From positions 1,612,001 through 1,676,000 of the forward strand of contig NZ_PYFT01000001.1 of assembly GCF_003023845.1 (NCBI RefSeq): DNA of 64,000 nt, written 5' to 3'. Made by a program: the position numbers and the translations under genes. Below, piece by piece: positions 45,927 to 57,050 of the stretch. Position 1 is the first letter of the stretch; each line of letters opens with the position of its first letter. Source of the DNA: Adhaeribacter arboris. GTDB lineage: Bacteria > Bacteroidota > Bacteroidia > Cytophagales > Hymenobacteraceae. The notes beneath the pieces were generated by a model. It was given only the letters and a program-made list of their open reading frames with translations. It did not search any database and was not told where the DNA came from.

Positions 45927-47264
45927 CTATTTATTTGTTTTTTGTAAAATTAACTTTATTAATTCCGTTAAATAAGTACCTGTGCTCGGTCCAAAAAAAT
46001 TCATGTCGTGAGTTTCGTACTTTTTATGGTTAAAGTATTTCTCTGGGGTTACGTAACCAATATAACTGCCATTGAAACTGGTAACTACTACTTTCTGGTT
46101 ACGAGCCGAAGCAGTAGTAGAGATCTCCGGCAATAACTCTCCGGAGAAATCGCAGGGAGTACCAATAAATACCGTAGATCCTACTTGCAGCAACGATAAA
46201 CCGGCCGGGTATTTACCAAAGACAGTGTAAAACAGCCAAGGACGAAAACGCCGCTTTTCCCCATACCGCCACTGCGGTTTGTTCAAGTCTATCGCAAAAT
46301 AAGCGTTGCTTAAATCTGTCTGGAAAGTAAGAGATAAATTTTGGGAGTAGTTTTGAATTTTATTCGCCAAACCTTCGGCTAAGTTAGCTACCTTGGTGTA
46401 GTTCTCGCCGGGAGCTTGTGGTCCGTGACTGCCAACGGCTCCCGCCCCAAAAGCGGCCATATTTAATTGCATTTTTTGTTCCAATAAACTTACCAAAGCT
46501 CCCGGATATTCCGCCGATAAACGAAGATCATTAGAAGCTACGGAAGTTGGATGCGCCGCAAAAGTACAAATCAAAGCTTTTTCTCCGGAAATTTTCTGAA
46601 AGTGCATCACCCGGATTAAAGTATCTAAATTGCCTTTATTCCCCACTAAACGGTTGTATACAAACTCGGGAGCGGGAATTTCCTGGTAGCCAATAGAAGC
46701 TGTAGTTGCATTATTCTCGGCCTGTTCAATGGTTTGGGCTATGGCTTCCGTTGTTTTGTTTACCAGTTCTTGGTTGTATTTACCAGCTATTATTCTACCG
46801 GCTAACTTTTTGCCCCAACCGCCAAAACTGTAATGCGTGTGGGTAGCCGTCAGGTAAATATTGTTTAAAGTATAGCCCTTATTTACAAGTAGTTGCTGCA
46901 AACGTTCGGTGATACGCATGGGCATAATAAGCAAATCAGCTGTTACCCAAGCGGCTTTGTAGTTGCCTTTTCTAAAAACAAAAGCCCGTACCCAAACAGA
47001 ATCATGCACTTGTTCGTATTTCTTGCCTTTTCGTTTACCATAACCTGCCATGGGTACCGGTTTAGGCGGCGTCATATTTATTTTAAACCAACCTACTTGA
47101 ATGGTATCATTAGAGCTAGAGGAAATCAGCGGCAACTCCGCTATTCTTTTTTTCGATTGCTGATAATATTGGGTGGTTGGGTAAGGAGTAGTATCCAGCT
47201 TTTGGGTGATACAACTTTGGCAGCTCAAAAGCAAGCCAATAATAAACAGCGGAAAGCCCTTCAA
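45927..47264 (-). CDS. Neutral ceramidase-like lipoprotein
   Basis: A 445-aa protein with a short lipoprotein signal (MKGFPLFIIGLLLSC). Features of the neutral/alkaline ceramidase N-terminal domain are GWFKINMTPPKPVPMAGYGKRKG, ATHTHYSFGGWG (zinc His pair), AAHPTS and GAVGSHGPQ. The C-terminal domain of full ceramidases is absent, as in many bacterial relatives. It would hydrolyse an amide-linked lipid or related substrate on the cell surface; Bacteroidota make sphingolipids, but the substrate is not shown. Convergent with the protease gene. Confidence 0.82.
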   Translation of the reverse strand: MKGFPLFIIGLLLSCQSCITQKLDTTPYPTTQYYQQSKKRIAELPLISSSSNDTIQVGWFKINMTPPKPVPMAGYGKRKGKKYEQVHDSVWVRAFVFRKGNYKAAWVTADLLIMPMRITERLQQLLVNKGYTLNNIYLTATHTHYSFGGWGKKLAGRIIAGKYNQELVNKTTEAIAQTIEQAENNATTASIGYQEIPAPEFVYNRLVGNKGNLDTLIRVMHFQKISGEKALICTFAAHPTSVASNDLRLSAEYPGALVSLLEQKMQLNMAAFGAGAVGSHGPQAPGENYTKVANLAEGLANKIQNYSQNLSLTFQTDLSNAYFAIDLNKPQWRYGEKRRFRPWLFYTVFGKYPAGLSLLQVGSTVFIGTPCDFSGELLPEISTTASARNQKVVVTSFNGSYIGYVTPEKYFNHKKYETHDMNFFGPSTGTYLTELIKLILQKTNK

Positions 47265-47341
47265 AATTAATTAATAACAGTAATTAAAAAACAGTTGAAA
47301 TGCAAATGTAAAATTATCTTTTAGAAATCTGGTTCAAATAA

Positions 47342-48319
47342 TTATTGAATAAAATTAAAATCTTCTTTATTCAGTATATGATTTCCCGATTTATGAGCCA
47401 CCCATTTAACTTGTTGTTTTATCAGGTAGGTGTAAAGCATGGTACTCCGCTTATTCTCGTGGCCTAATAATCTTTGAACGGTAGTAATATCTTTTCCGCT
47501 CTCCAGCAAATGTGCCGCATAACTATGCCGCAACGACTAACAACAGGCATTTTTATTAAGTTGAGCCGTTTTTAAGGCTTGTTTCAGGGCTTTTTGCAAT
47601 ACGCTTTCGTGCAAATGAAACCGAATTTCCTGATCCGTAGCAACATGCTTAGACCGCCTAACGGCCGGAAAAAGATACTGCCAGGCCAGTGTTTTCGCTT
47701 CAGCGGAATTTTTGTTGCGCACTGTTGCAGGTATATCTACTTCGCCAAAACCAAGGTTTAAATCTTCCTGATGGATAGTGGCTACTTTGCGCATCTGAAG
47801 CTGCAATTCAGATTTCAGAGAAGCTGGGAAAAATAAGACCCGGTTCTTTAATCGTAATTGTTTATTTTCGAAATCTACATCCCGGATTCGCAGGGTAAGG
47901 CCTTCCGTAATTTTTAAGCCACAGCTGTATAGTAAAGCCGCCATTAACCGGGGTGCTCCTCTTAAATGAGTAAAAAGTACGTCTATTTCCTTTTTAGTTA
48001 AAATAGCCGGCGTGGAGCGGTAATGTTTCAGCCGCGAGAAATAAATTTTAGTCAGAGGTTGGTGCACCACTTCGTTATACAAAAATAAAAGGGCGCAATG
48101 TGCCTGGTTTTGGGTAGAAGCAGATTTTTTGCCTTTCAGCGAAAGATAATTCAGGAATGCTGCTACTTCTTTCTCTCCCATTTCCCGCGGATTCTGTTTT
48201 CCGTGAAAAAGAAAAAATCGAAAAATCCAGTCGCAGTAAGCTGCTTCCGTGCGGGGACTGAGATGCTGCGCCTGCATAGTTTTTCGGACCTGATCAATAA
48301 GCTGAGAAGCTGTTTCCAT
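47342..48319 (-). pseudogene. Integron-integrase-like tyrosine recombinase, decayed
   Basis: The frame is continuous except for one amber codon (TAG, 47537-47539). Upstream are IDQVRKTMQAQHLSPRTEAAY, FLFHGKQNPREMGEKEV, STQNQAHCALLFLYNEV, AWQYLFPA and FHLHESVLQKALKQA, features typical of IntI. Downstream are SLRHSYAAHLLESG, LGHEN and a Tyr. The amber replaces the His of the catalytic HxLRHS motif, and the first catalytic Arg (GLRxxE) reads GLKITE. Two active-site losses make it non-functional. No gene cassettes or attC-like repeats are seen beside it. Confidence 0.85.
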
Positions 48320-48581
48320 GTAGCAGACCAATTTGCATTAATTCACCTTAAAAATTATTAATTTTAGTAAGGAAATATCAATCAACAAGTAGCGTGTTTT
48401 TCTTCTCTTGCCGATTTTACAATTTAAAATCACATATCTACCCTAATTGCGAAATAAATGAATCAATTCAAACTTGTGCTGGCACTTTTATGCCCACTTT
48501 AGAGCGTTTATCAATGCGGGAAGTACTATTTTAATTTTAAAGTTTTTTCCTCTATATCTAGCATTCACTTCTACCCGCAAC

Positions 48582-48607
48582 AAAAAAGCCTTGGTTACCA
48601 AGGCTTT
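48582..48607 (-). terminator. Terminator of the 2614-aa repeat protein
   Basis: AAAGCCTTGG (48585-48594) pairs with CCAAGGCTTT (48598-48607), with a T run on the minus strand, just downstream of the stop at 48631. Confidence 0.8.
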
Positions 48608-48630
48608 CTTTTGATGTTGATGGGTAGTGT

Positions 48631-51600
48631 TTAATTTTTAATTAATGGAACAGTCGCTTGTACACTGCTGCCATTTAAATAAAGAACGTACACGCCCGTA
48701 GCTAAATCCTGGATGTTTAGGACAATGGTGTTTTTACCGCTAGTTACGGAAACAGGCCGCGTTTTAATTTTTCGGCCTTGTGCGTCCATTATGTCAATAG
48801 CAGCTGTACCACTAGCAACGGCGGAAAACGCCAGATTTACTTTGTCTTGGGCGGGATTAGGATAAAGCCTGGTTACCGTTACTCGGCGTAATTTAATATC
48901 TACAGCAATTATTTTACTATACTTACTGATAGCATTGAAATCTACCTGCTTTAAACGGTAATAGGCCGTTCCGGACAAAGAAGCCAGGTCAATAAAGGAG
49001 TATTCCTTCATCTGGTTACTGGTTCCTGCTGCTTTCACCTGGCCAATGCTGGTAAAAGTTTTACCATCGGAACTACGCTCTATCACAAAATAATCGCTGT
49101 TTTTTTCTGAAGCCGTTGCCCAAGTAAGGATAACCTGACTATTTATATTTTTGACTTCGAACTTTAATAACTCTACGGGTAAAGGCACTATATTTTCTAC
49201 ACTCCGAAAATCGGCTACGTTATTTGATACCGAAGGACTTACCACCATCCCAAAGTTATTCGCGTCAAATAAATCTACTAATCCATCCTTATCTGTATCG
49301 CGGTAGTAGGTAGCATTACTCGCACTTAAAAAGTTAGGATTAGCTCCTTGTTTTTCGAGCCAGTCGGGCACATTATCTCCATCCTGAAAAGTATTACTAT
49401 CGGTAGTCAGGTAATATCCCCGATTAGAAGATGCTTCAAAAGCCTGAGCTCTTTGCAGTAAATTATCCAATGCCTTCTTATCGTGATTACTATCGAAGGC
49501 TTCGTAGTAATCGCTACTAGTATCATTATCCGAATCCAAATCTAAATAATCGGGCAGGTTGTCGCTGATTACATAAGCGCCATCGGTATTAATAGGAATA
49601 AGTGGCTGACCATTTTCCGTGCCATCGTAAACGCTCACAATTCCATCACTATCGTCATCTATTTGGTTCGGGGCAATGTAACCAGCGGTTGTTTGGGCTT
49701 CTACGTTATCCGGAATGCCGTCATTATCTGCATCTAAATCCAGAAAATCCAAGAAAGAATCGCCATCTGAATCGGGCATGGGCAAGCTGGTAATACCATT
49801 ATCCGCACTGGTTTCAGCAAAATCCGGCATACCATTGGTACCCACAACACCACCATATCGGCCAAGCGTTGCATTATAATTGCTAGGGGCTATGCCACGA
49901 TTAGCCTCCCGGGTATTGGCAATACCATCCCCGTCCATATCTAAATCTAAGCTGTTAATTATTCCGTCCAGGTCAATATCAAACCAGTCGTTAATCTGGT
50001 CGTTATTTATATCGCGGAAGGCCCCGTATTTGGGATGTACAAAAGTAGGGTCGTAATAATTAAAATTACCATCGTTGTTTGCGTCGCCGTAGGGATCAAT
50101 ATTGCTATTGGAAATAAGATCGGTAATACCATCGTTATTATCATCTATATCCGAAAAGTCGCTTATGCCATCCCCATCCCGGTCCTGGGTTAAAATTAAG
50201 GTAATCGCTTTATCAGTGGTACCACCCGTGGCATCTAAGGTACGCACGGTAATAGGGTAAGATCCCGGACGTACTAGGAAGCGGTTGCTCACAATAATAT
50301 GTCCGTCGGGCATGGTAACCCCGTTCGGAAGTGGACCAGCAATTAAAGTAGTGCTAGTAACAGCGCCGTCATCGTCGGTGAAGGTAGCCAGTATGTCGTT
50401 GTTTCTATAATCATAAAAGTTTTTGGCGGTGAATACAATAACAGCAGCTTCGGCATCCGGTAGAAAAGTTAAGGTTACCGAAGGGGTAGATTGACCACCT
50501 AAAGGATCGGTAGTTTTTACTTGAAAGGAATACGAACCGGGAACCAACAAACTTTTATCGGCAACGGTAAATTCACCGGTGGTAGTATTAAAAGCTACTC
50601 CCGCCGGCAAAGTTCCGGAAGTAATTTGGGCGGTAGAAATAGCCCCGTCCGGGTCAGCAACGGTGGCTAGGCTTTGCCCGTTAGTATACGAATCTACGTT
50701 GCGGGCCGCCACTGCAGTATAAACGGCTGGCTGATGAATAAGAACATTATTGAAAACTGTATTCACGGAATTGTTGCTGGCAACAGCATCGTATTCGGTA
50801 GCAGCTGATTTACTGGATTGAACTGTATATTGGCCGGCAGCAGTTGGTATCACCGTAAAAGTAATTGTTGTAGAAGTAGATTTGGCCAGGTTTCCAATTT
50901 GCCAGATACCGGTAGAAGGATTATAAGAACCTACAGCAGGATTAGCGCTAACCAAGGTTAAACCAGCCGGTAAAACGTGCGTAACGGCCAAAGCAGTAGC
51001 ATCATTCGCGCCGTTATTGGTAGCGGTAATGGTAAATGTTGCTTGCTGACTAGTGAAATAAGGAGGACTGCTTTGCGCACTGGTTAAAGCAATATCGGCG
51101 GCTTCCTGTACATTAATCGTGATAGTAGCATCATTATTAGCCGGAACAGGGTCTGTCTGACTCTGACCAGTCTTAGAAATTATAATATTGGTAGTACCTG
51201 TGGCAGAAGGTAGGGTTTCAACTTTAAAAGTAGCGCTTGCTCCGGGTGCTAAGGTGCCCACATTCCAGTAACCAGTTAGCGGATCGTACGTACCTTGGCT
51301 GGTAGTAATTCCCTGGACATTTACATTACTGCCGGAAGGGCGGTTATCATAGTAAATAATACCTGTTGCCGCATCTGGACCATTGTTAGTAATAGTGCCG
51401 GTAAAAGTAGTTGGCGTTACCCCGTTATAATAAGGACCCGGAGTAACGCTAAAACTAGCCGATACATCCGCGCTGGCTCCTACCGAAATAGTATTCTCCG
51501 AACTGTTATTGGCACTAACTTTATCGTTCTCGTTTTGAGCGGTTTTAGTAGCGGTAGTAGTAAAAGTACCCGCCTGCGTAGGTTTGGCCACTAAAGTAAG

Positions 51601-54600
51601 AGTTTGAGTAGCATTAAGCGCAATGTTTCCTATGTCCCAAATGCCGCTAGTAACATCGTAGGTACCGGAAGTAGCCGTAGCGCGCACGAATTGCAATCCA
51701 TTAGGTAACTTATCGGTAATTTTAATGCCCGAGCCAGGGCTTGGCCCTAAATTTTTAGCGCTTACGGTATACGTTACTTCCGTGCCGTTGCTATAAGGAG
51801 CTGCCGAAACGGTGTTAGTTACTTCAATATCAGAAGCGGGATTGACATATATGGAGGCAAAATCTTCGTTATTGCCCGGATTACTATCGTACTGCGTTTC
51901 GCCGGATTTACTCACTAAAAAGGATATGGCACCCGAACGAATAAGTTTACCGGTGAGCGTGATAGTTGCCTCTTCACCAGGTGCCAGCGACGGGATATCC
52001 CAATAACCCGTTGCACGGTTATACGTTCCGGTAGTAGTGGTCGTGTTTATGGTAGGAATATCAAATGCTCCGGGCCGATTATCGTAAAATTGAACATTAG
52101 TAGCTGTATTGGGACCATTGTTGCGCACTTTAGCGGTAAATACCGGGAAATCGCCGACATAAAAAGGACCGTTTCCTACCGTTATGTTTATTCCAATATC
52201 TGCATTTGGATTTACCGAAATAGTTCGGCCTTCCGAATTATTTCCCGGAACATTATCATTCTCGGTGGTAGCTTGAGCGGTTTTAGAAGCAAGGGTAACT
52301 TGGTCGCCAATTGTATTTGGTTCTACCGTTAGCACTAAAGTTTGGGTAACCCCGCTGCCAATACTCCCTATGTTCCAAACGCCGGATGTACTGTTGTAAG
52401 TACCTACGCTGGGAACGGCACTAATTAAGGTTAAACCAGCTGGTAACACATCTGTAACCTGCACCCCAGAAGTAGCATCCGGACCGTTATTCTTTGCGGT
52501 AACGGTAAATGTAGTTTGCACTTTGTTGTAATAAGGCCCAGGTGCTGCTGTATTGGTTACCACAATATCTGCCACTGGTTTAGCATTCACGTTTATGGAA
52601 TTGGAGGCGGCATTATTACTGGTTTGACTATCGTGAATACTTGAATTACTTACCGAAGCCGTAGTAGTAATTGTACTGGTAGTATTGGGAGCCGCCACTA
52701 AGGTTAAAGTTTGAGAAGCACCATTCGCCAGGGCACCTACCGTCCATATCCCGGTGGTTGAATTATAGGTACCCGTGGAAGCAGTATAACTTTTAAAAGT
52801 AAGCCCGGCCGGTAATTGATCGGTTATAGAAACGGCGCTGGTGGCATCCGGACCATTGTTCGTTACTGTTACCGTATAGGTAACATCGGTACCTACTACG
52901 TAAGGACTTGCCGATACGGTATTAGTTACCGCTAAATCAGCATTAGCCGTTACGTTGATACTGGCAGTGGCTTGGTCATTGCTAAGTACATTATCAAATT
53001 CAGTAGCCCCGTTCTTACTGGCAGTAGTTGAAATAGGCCCGGTAGTAGTAGGTTTCACCACTAAAGTTAAAGTTGCCTGGGTATTAACCACCAAATTACC
53101 CACGTCCCAGATGCCTGTGGCTGAATTGTAGGTACCATCAGAGGGAGTAGCACTAACTAGTTGCAAACCAGCTGGCAGTTGATCCAGTACGCTTACGTTC
53201 GTGGCATTACTAATTCCATTGTTTCTAGCCGTAACCGTAAAAGTGGTATTTACTCCATTGTAGTGAGGTCCGGCTGCTGCGGTATGGGTGATGGCAATAT
53301 CGGCGGAAGGATTTGGATAAATAGTATTGGAAGATGAATTATTTGCTGGTACTGCATCGTATTCCGTTTGCGCCGCAACTGCCGCCGTAGTAGTTATGGA
53401 ATTAGTAGTGTTAGGAGTAGCTCTAATAGTAAGGGTAACAGTAGCATCTTTCGCTAGTGATCCGATAGACCAATTACCAGTGGTATTATCGTAAGTACCC
53501 ACCGAAGGAGTGGCACTATTAAAAGTTAAACCTGCCGGTAACAAATCTTTAATTATTACTCCGGAAGCTGCATCCGGACCTGCATTATTTACCGTAACGG
53601 TGTAAGTTGTTTGCACGCCTCGGTAATAAGGTCCGGCAGCTACAGAATTGGTAACTATTAAATCGGCATTAGCGCTTACGTTAATACTGGCGCTTGCCGC
53701 ATCGTTTGCAGTATTGTTATCAAACTCGTTTTCGGCAGTTTTAGTAGCGGTGGTTCCAATATTACCGATGGTTTTAGGTTTCACCAATAAAGTTAAGGTA
53801 GCGGTAGCGGTGTTCGCTAAACTGGCTATGGTCCAGTTACCGCTAGTGCTATTATACGTTCCGGTACTAGGAGTAGCACTTACTAGTTCTAAACTAGCCG
53901 GTAGTTGATCCAGAATAGTAATCCCGGTAGCTGTATTTGGGCCGTTGTTTTTAGCTGTTACGGTAAAAGTAGTATTAACCCCGTTGTAGTAAGGACCAGC
54001 AGCTACTGCATTGGTTACGGCTACGTCCGCGGGAGTACCGACACTTATGGTATTAGAAGCCGAATTATTAGTTGTTACCTCATCGGGTTCCGTTTGGTTA
54101 GTTATAGTGGCAGAAGTAGTAATATTACCTGCGGCATTAGGTATTGCTTTTATAGTTAAAGTAGTGCTGGCACCATTCGCTAGACTACCAATTGTCCAGG
54201 CTCCATTGGTAGAATTATAGGAACCAATAACCGGAGTAGCACTCACAAATGTTAAGCCGGCTGGTAATAAATCGGTAATTACTAAGCCGGTGGAGCTGGC
54301 TGAGCTGTTATTGGTGGCAGTTACGGTGTACGTAACTTCCTTGCCTACGTAATAAGCGCCGGCGCTTACGGTATTGGTTACCGCTACATCCACCGGCAAT
54401 TTAACGGTTACATCTTCGGAAGTAGCCGAAGTACCGGTATAATTGCTGCCGGGTACATCGGCACCCGCACTCGCACCTGTTTCATAGGTTTTATTATCCG
54501 CAGAAACAATATCCATTGTTACTAACCTGGAAAAACTAGTTCGGGTAGGGTCTAAATAACTGGCTGAGGCTGAATTCTGGATGGCGGTATTTAAAGCAGC

Positions 54601-56475
54601 GCTATTGCTGATATTTACCGTAAATATAATTTGCACCGAACCTCCTGAGGGAATATAGAACGTTCCCCAAGTAGGGGTAGCGGTTCCGGCCGCCGGAGAA
54701 ATTGTAGCAGTAGTAGTAGTTAAAACAGCTGCTTTGGAAGCCGTTAGTCCGGCATCGTCGTAACTACCGGTGCCCAAAGTAATGGAAGTAGTAGCATTAT
54801 AGGTAACATTGGCGGGCAGAGCATCTGTAACCCTTACTCCTTGGGCACTGCCCCCCGTGTTATTTACCGTAATGGTATAAGTTGCTTGGGTACCACCCGA
54901 CAATCGGTATACTGTTGGCGTAGAAGTTGATTTAACAACTGTTAAAATAGGTAAACAACCCGCCCCGGAAGCGCTATTGGTTAATTGACCAGAAGTAACA
55001 GCATTATTTAAAATTCCGGTGGTTCCAGAAGTCGCGCCATAAGCAACCGGAGTAGCAGTGGCAGTTAAAGTTAATCCGTTAGTTCCTCCGGCTACGCTAC
55101 TTGCCGCCGCTAAGGCAGAAGAGGAAAAAATTACCCCACCCCCGCCTCCGCCGCCAGGTCCGTGCGAAGAGCCCCCCCCAGTGTTTGATCCTCCCGTGCC
55201 ACCTGTTGCTGTTACCGTAATCGTGTTGATGGCACCACTGGCAGCGGTAATCAACACGCTTCCCCCTGCTCCTCCTCCACCACTGCCATCGTTGGTAACA
55301 GAAGTGTTGCCGCTAGCTCCGTTAGCATTAATGGTACCTGTTCCCGTAATAGTCCCCGCTCGCACCATTACAATACCACCACCGGCGGCGCCACTGCTGG
55401 CTAAACCGTTAAGCAAGTTACCCGAGCCATTATTGGTGGAACCCGCACCGCCACCACCTCCCATCACTAACCTACCAGGTGCTACAACATTAAAACCCGT
55501 TCCTCCAAAACCACCTACTGTTGCACCACTACTCCAGGCATTGCCACCTTTTCCACCAGTTCCTCCATTAGCACCACCGCCACCACCAGAATTCTGGTCA
55601 TTAGCCGTTGGGTTACCATCATTACCACCCCCACCCGCATTACCCGGCGCTCCGCGACCCATGCTGCCATTTACGTAACCTTCCACGGCAGTATTTAGTA
55701 AAGCTCCGTTAGCAAATACGTTGGCGGGCGTACCCGCCGTACCTTCCCCTTTTTGAGCATTAGCTGCCTGCGTAGATAAAGAACGGTAATCGCCATTTAA
55801 TAAACCAGTTGTACCTGCTAACACCCGTCCGGCACCTCCCCGAAAACCCGCTCCCGCAGCATTAATGGTTTGACCGTTAAAATTTAATCGTCCGGCTACA
55901 TCCATTGCCACTACTCCGCCCGTACTTCCATTCCAAGGGGTAGCAGTTATCCCGGCTGTTAAAGTGATGGCACTAAATTGCGGTACTCGAATTACCTGGT
56001 AACGAAATTGGCCGGTAGTTCCTGCAGCTCCATAATCAGAAGTGCTATAAGCATTAACTGTACCGCTGGTTAGGTTAAGTGTACCGCCAGAAGTAGCAAC
56101 GTTATTGGCTGCCAAAGCATACTCATATTTACCGGCAATAAAGTTAGCATTAGATATATTTCCCGAAGCAGTAGTAGTACCTGCCCCGTAGGCCGAGGTA
56201 TTACTAGTACTTATATCTGCCCCCTGCATTTGAATAATTAAAATTAAATCGCCTTTATTAATAGGAGTAGTACTACCCGTGGATGTACCTAGAGATAAAG
56301 AAGTAGAGCCTGCAGCCACGATTCCGGAACCGGGATAATACGTATTAACTGTTGCAGTATTAGTAGTGGGTGAACCATCCTTTCCGGGAGAGATACAGAC
56401 CTGTGCCTTTGTGTATAAGCCAGCTACCAGAAATAATGCACAAACAAATATAAATCGAGACAAATAGTAATACAT
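48631..56475 (-). CDS. Giant secreted DUF11-repeat protein with T9SS sorting domain
   Basis: A 2614-aa protein. After a signal peptide (FIFVCALFLVAGLYTKAQ) comes a glycine-rich beta-helix-like region (to about 510), one divergent DUF11 unit, then ten recognisable DUF11 units of about 120-125 aa, each starting like DVAVTNTVSAGPYY and containing NNGPDATxV and LPAGLTFVSATP. Two Ig/cadherin-like units follow, then a calcium-binding thrombospondin-3-like stretch (DRDGDGISD, DLDSDNDTSSDYYEA), a fibronectin-like segment and a C-terminal type A sorting domain (YPNPAQDKVNLAF ... GVYVLYL). It is probably an adhesin exported by the type IX system. Confidence 0.92.
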   Translation of the reverse strand: MYYYLSRFIFVCALFLVAGLYTKAQVCISPGKDGSPTTNTATVNTYYPGSGIVAAGSTSLSLGTSTGSTTPINKGDLILIIQMQGADISTSNTSAYGAGTTTASGNISNANFIAGKYEYALAANNVATSGGTLNLTSGTVNAYSTSDYGAAGTTGQFRYQVIRVPQFSAITLTAGITATPWNGSTGGVVAMDVAGRLNFNGQTINAAGAGFRGGAGRVLAGTTGLLNGDYRSLSTQAANAQKGEGTAGTPANVFANGALLNTAVEGYVNGSMGRGAPGNAGGGGNDGNPTANDQNSGGGGGANGGTGGKGGNAWSSGATVGGFGGTGFNVVAPGRLVMGGGGGAGSTNNGSGNLLNGLASSGAAGGGIVMVRAGTITGTGTINANGASGNTSVTNDGSGGGGAGGSVLITAASGAINTITVTATGGTGGSNTGGGSSHGPGGGGGGGVIFSSSALAAASSVAGGTNGLTLTATATPVAYGATSGTTGILNNAVTSGQLTNSASGAGCLPILTVVKSTSTPTVYRLSGGTQATYTITVNNTGGSAQGVRVTDALPANVTYNATTSITLGTGSYDDAGLTASKAAVLTTTTATISPAAGTATPTWGTFYIPSGGSVQIIFTVNISNSAALNTAIQNSASASYLDPTRTSFSRLVTMDIVSADNKTYETGASAGADVPGSNYTGTSATSEDVTVKLPVDVAVTNTVSAGAYYVGKEVTYTVTATNNSSASSTGLVITDLLPAGLTFVSATPVIGSYNSTNGAWTIGSLANGASTTLTIKAIPNAAGNITTSATITNQTEPDEVTTNNSASNTISVGTPADVAVTNAVAAGPYYNGVNTTFTVTAKNNGPNTATGITILDQLPASLELVSATPSTGTYNSTSGNWTIASLANTATATLTLLVKPKTIGNIGTTATKTAENEFDNNTANDAASASINVSANADLIVTNSVAAGPYYRGVQTTYTVTVNNAGPDAASGVIIKDLLPAGLTFNSATPSVGTYDNTTGNWSIGSLAKDATVTLTIRATPNTTNSITTTAAVAAQTEYDAVPANNSSSNTIYPNPSADIAITHTAAAGPHYNGVNTTFTVTARNNGISNATNVSVLDQLPAGLQLVSATPSDGTYNSATGIWDVGNLVVNTQATLTLVVKPTTTGPISTTASKNGATEFDNVLSNDQATASINVTANADLAVTNTVSASPYVVGTDVTYTVTVTNNGPDATSAVSITDQLPAGLTFKSYTASTGTYNSTTGIWTVGALANGASQTLTLVAAPNTTSTITTTASVSNSSIHDSQTSNNAASNSINVNAKPVADIVVTNTAAPGPYYNKVQTTFTVTAKNNGPDATSGVQVTDVLPAGLTLISAVPSVGTYNSTSGVWNIGSIGSGVTQTLVLTVEPNTIGDQVTLASKTAQATTENDNVPGNNSEGRTISVNPNADIGINITVGNGPFYVGDFPVFTAKVRNNGPNTATNVQFYDNRPGAFDIPTINTTTTTGTYNRATGYWDIPSLAPGEEATITLTGKLIRSGAISFLVSKSGETQYDSNPGNNEDFASIYVNPASDIEVTNTVSAAPYSNGTEVTYTVSAKNLGPSPGSGIKITDKLPNGLQFVRATATSGTYDVTSGIWDIGNIALNATQTLTLVAKPTQAGTFTTTATKTAQNENDKVSANNSSENTISVGASADVSASFSVTPGPYYNGVTPTTFTGTITNNGPDAATGIIYYDNRPSGSNVNVQGITTSQGTYDPLTGYWNVGTLAPGASATFKVETLPSATGTTNIIISKTGQSQTDPVPANNDATITINVQEAADIALTSAQSSPPYFTSQQATFTITATNNGANDATALAVTHVLPAGLTLVSANPAVGSYNPSTGIWQIGNLAKSTSTTITFTVIPTAAGQYTVQSSKSAATEYDAVASNNSVNTVFNNVLIHQPAVYTAVAARNVDSYTNGQSLATVADPDGAISTAQITSGTLPAGVAFNTTTGEFTVADKSLLVPGSYSFQVKTTDPLGGQSTPSVTLTFLPDAEAAVIVFTAKNFYDYRNNDILATFTDDDGAVTSTTLIAGPLPNGVTMPDGHIIVSNRFLVRPGSYPITVRTLDATGGTTDKAITLILTQDRDGDGISDFSDIDDNNDGITDLISNSNIDPYGDANNDGNFNYYDPTFVHPKYGAFRDINNDQINDWFDIDLDGIINSLDLDMDGDGIANTREANRGIAPSNYNATLGRYGGVVGTNGMPDFAETSADNGITSLPMPDSDGDSFLDFLDLDADNDGIPDNVEAQTTAGYIAPNQIDDDSDGIVSVYDGTENGQPLIPINTDGAYVISDNLPDYLDLDSDNDTSSDYYEAFDSNHDKKALDNLLQRAQAFEASSNRGYYLTTDSNTFQDGDNVPDWLEKQGANPNFLSASNATYYRDTDKDGLVDLFDANNFGMVVSPSVSNNVADFRSVENIVPLPVELLKFEVKNINSQVILTWATASEKNSDYFVIERSSDGKTFTSIGQVKAAGTSNQMKEYSFIDLASLSGTAYYRLKQVDFNAISKYSKIIAVDIKLRRVTVTRLYPNPAQDKVNLAFSAVASGTAAIDIMDAQGRKIKTRPVSVTSGKNTIVLNIQDLATGVYVLYLNGSSVQATVPLIKN

Positions 56476-56750
56476 ATGAAACCAAGCCCTTTGAAAAACC
56501 TTTTTAATATTATCTTTTCAAGAATTTCAAGTACAAAATCAATCCTGCGGAACTAGAAAGATTTATTGTTTAAATACAACATACAACTTAAATAAATACC
56601 GTAAATAAATGCTTATACAAATGAATTAATGAATTAAACTTTATAACAGGTTCTAGTAATATAATTTCATTATACCCTTTAATACCGGGTTAAGTGCAAT
56701 CATATTTATAACATAATCCAAAATACATCTTTAGTAATACGGACATATAC

Positions 56751-56776
56751 TACCATTTGCCTCATATCAAATGGTA
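56751..56776. promoter_or_regulatory. Palindromic candidate operator
   Basis: TACCATTTG (56751-56759) pairs exactly with CAAATGGTA (56768-56776), separated by 8 nt. It is near the middle of the divergent region with no T run, so a regulator site is more likely than a terminator. Confidence 0.45.
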
Positions 56777-57050
56777 AGTTAAGGTTTACTTTAAAACTTT
56801 CTACTTCTTCCATTATTTACCCAAGATATTATAGCACCTGCTCCGTATAAGGCATAGCTATTTATTGATATTGCTGTTAAGTTAAACTTTTATAATCGGG
56901 CACAAAGAAGGCAGAGTTAAAGTAAAAATATTATATTTTATATATAAAATTTTTGATTGTATTACCGAAAATTTATAACCTAACTTTATACTAAATTACC
57001 AATAAATTATACTTTATTTATAATCTGCTTTTTCATATTCTGTTTACATA

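Noticed and set aside
48332-48630. attC-like sites or cassettes beside the decayed integron-type integrase
   Set aside because: The 299-nt gap has no paired R'/L' and R''/L'' boxes visible by eye.
53648-54220. Several 69-86-aa plus-strand frames opposite the DUF11 repeats
   Set aside because: They recur at the repeat period as antisense shadows of the same coding repeats.
55058-55678. A 206-aa Pro-rich plus-strand frame opposite the giant protein
   Set aside because: It is the antisense of the Gly-rich coding region (GGN codons read as Pro), so it is a composition artefact.
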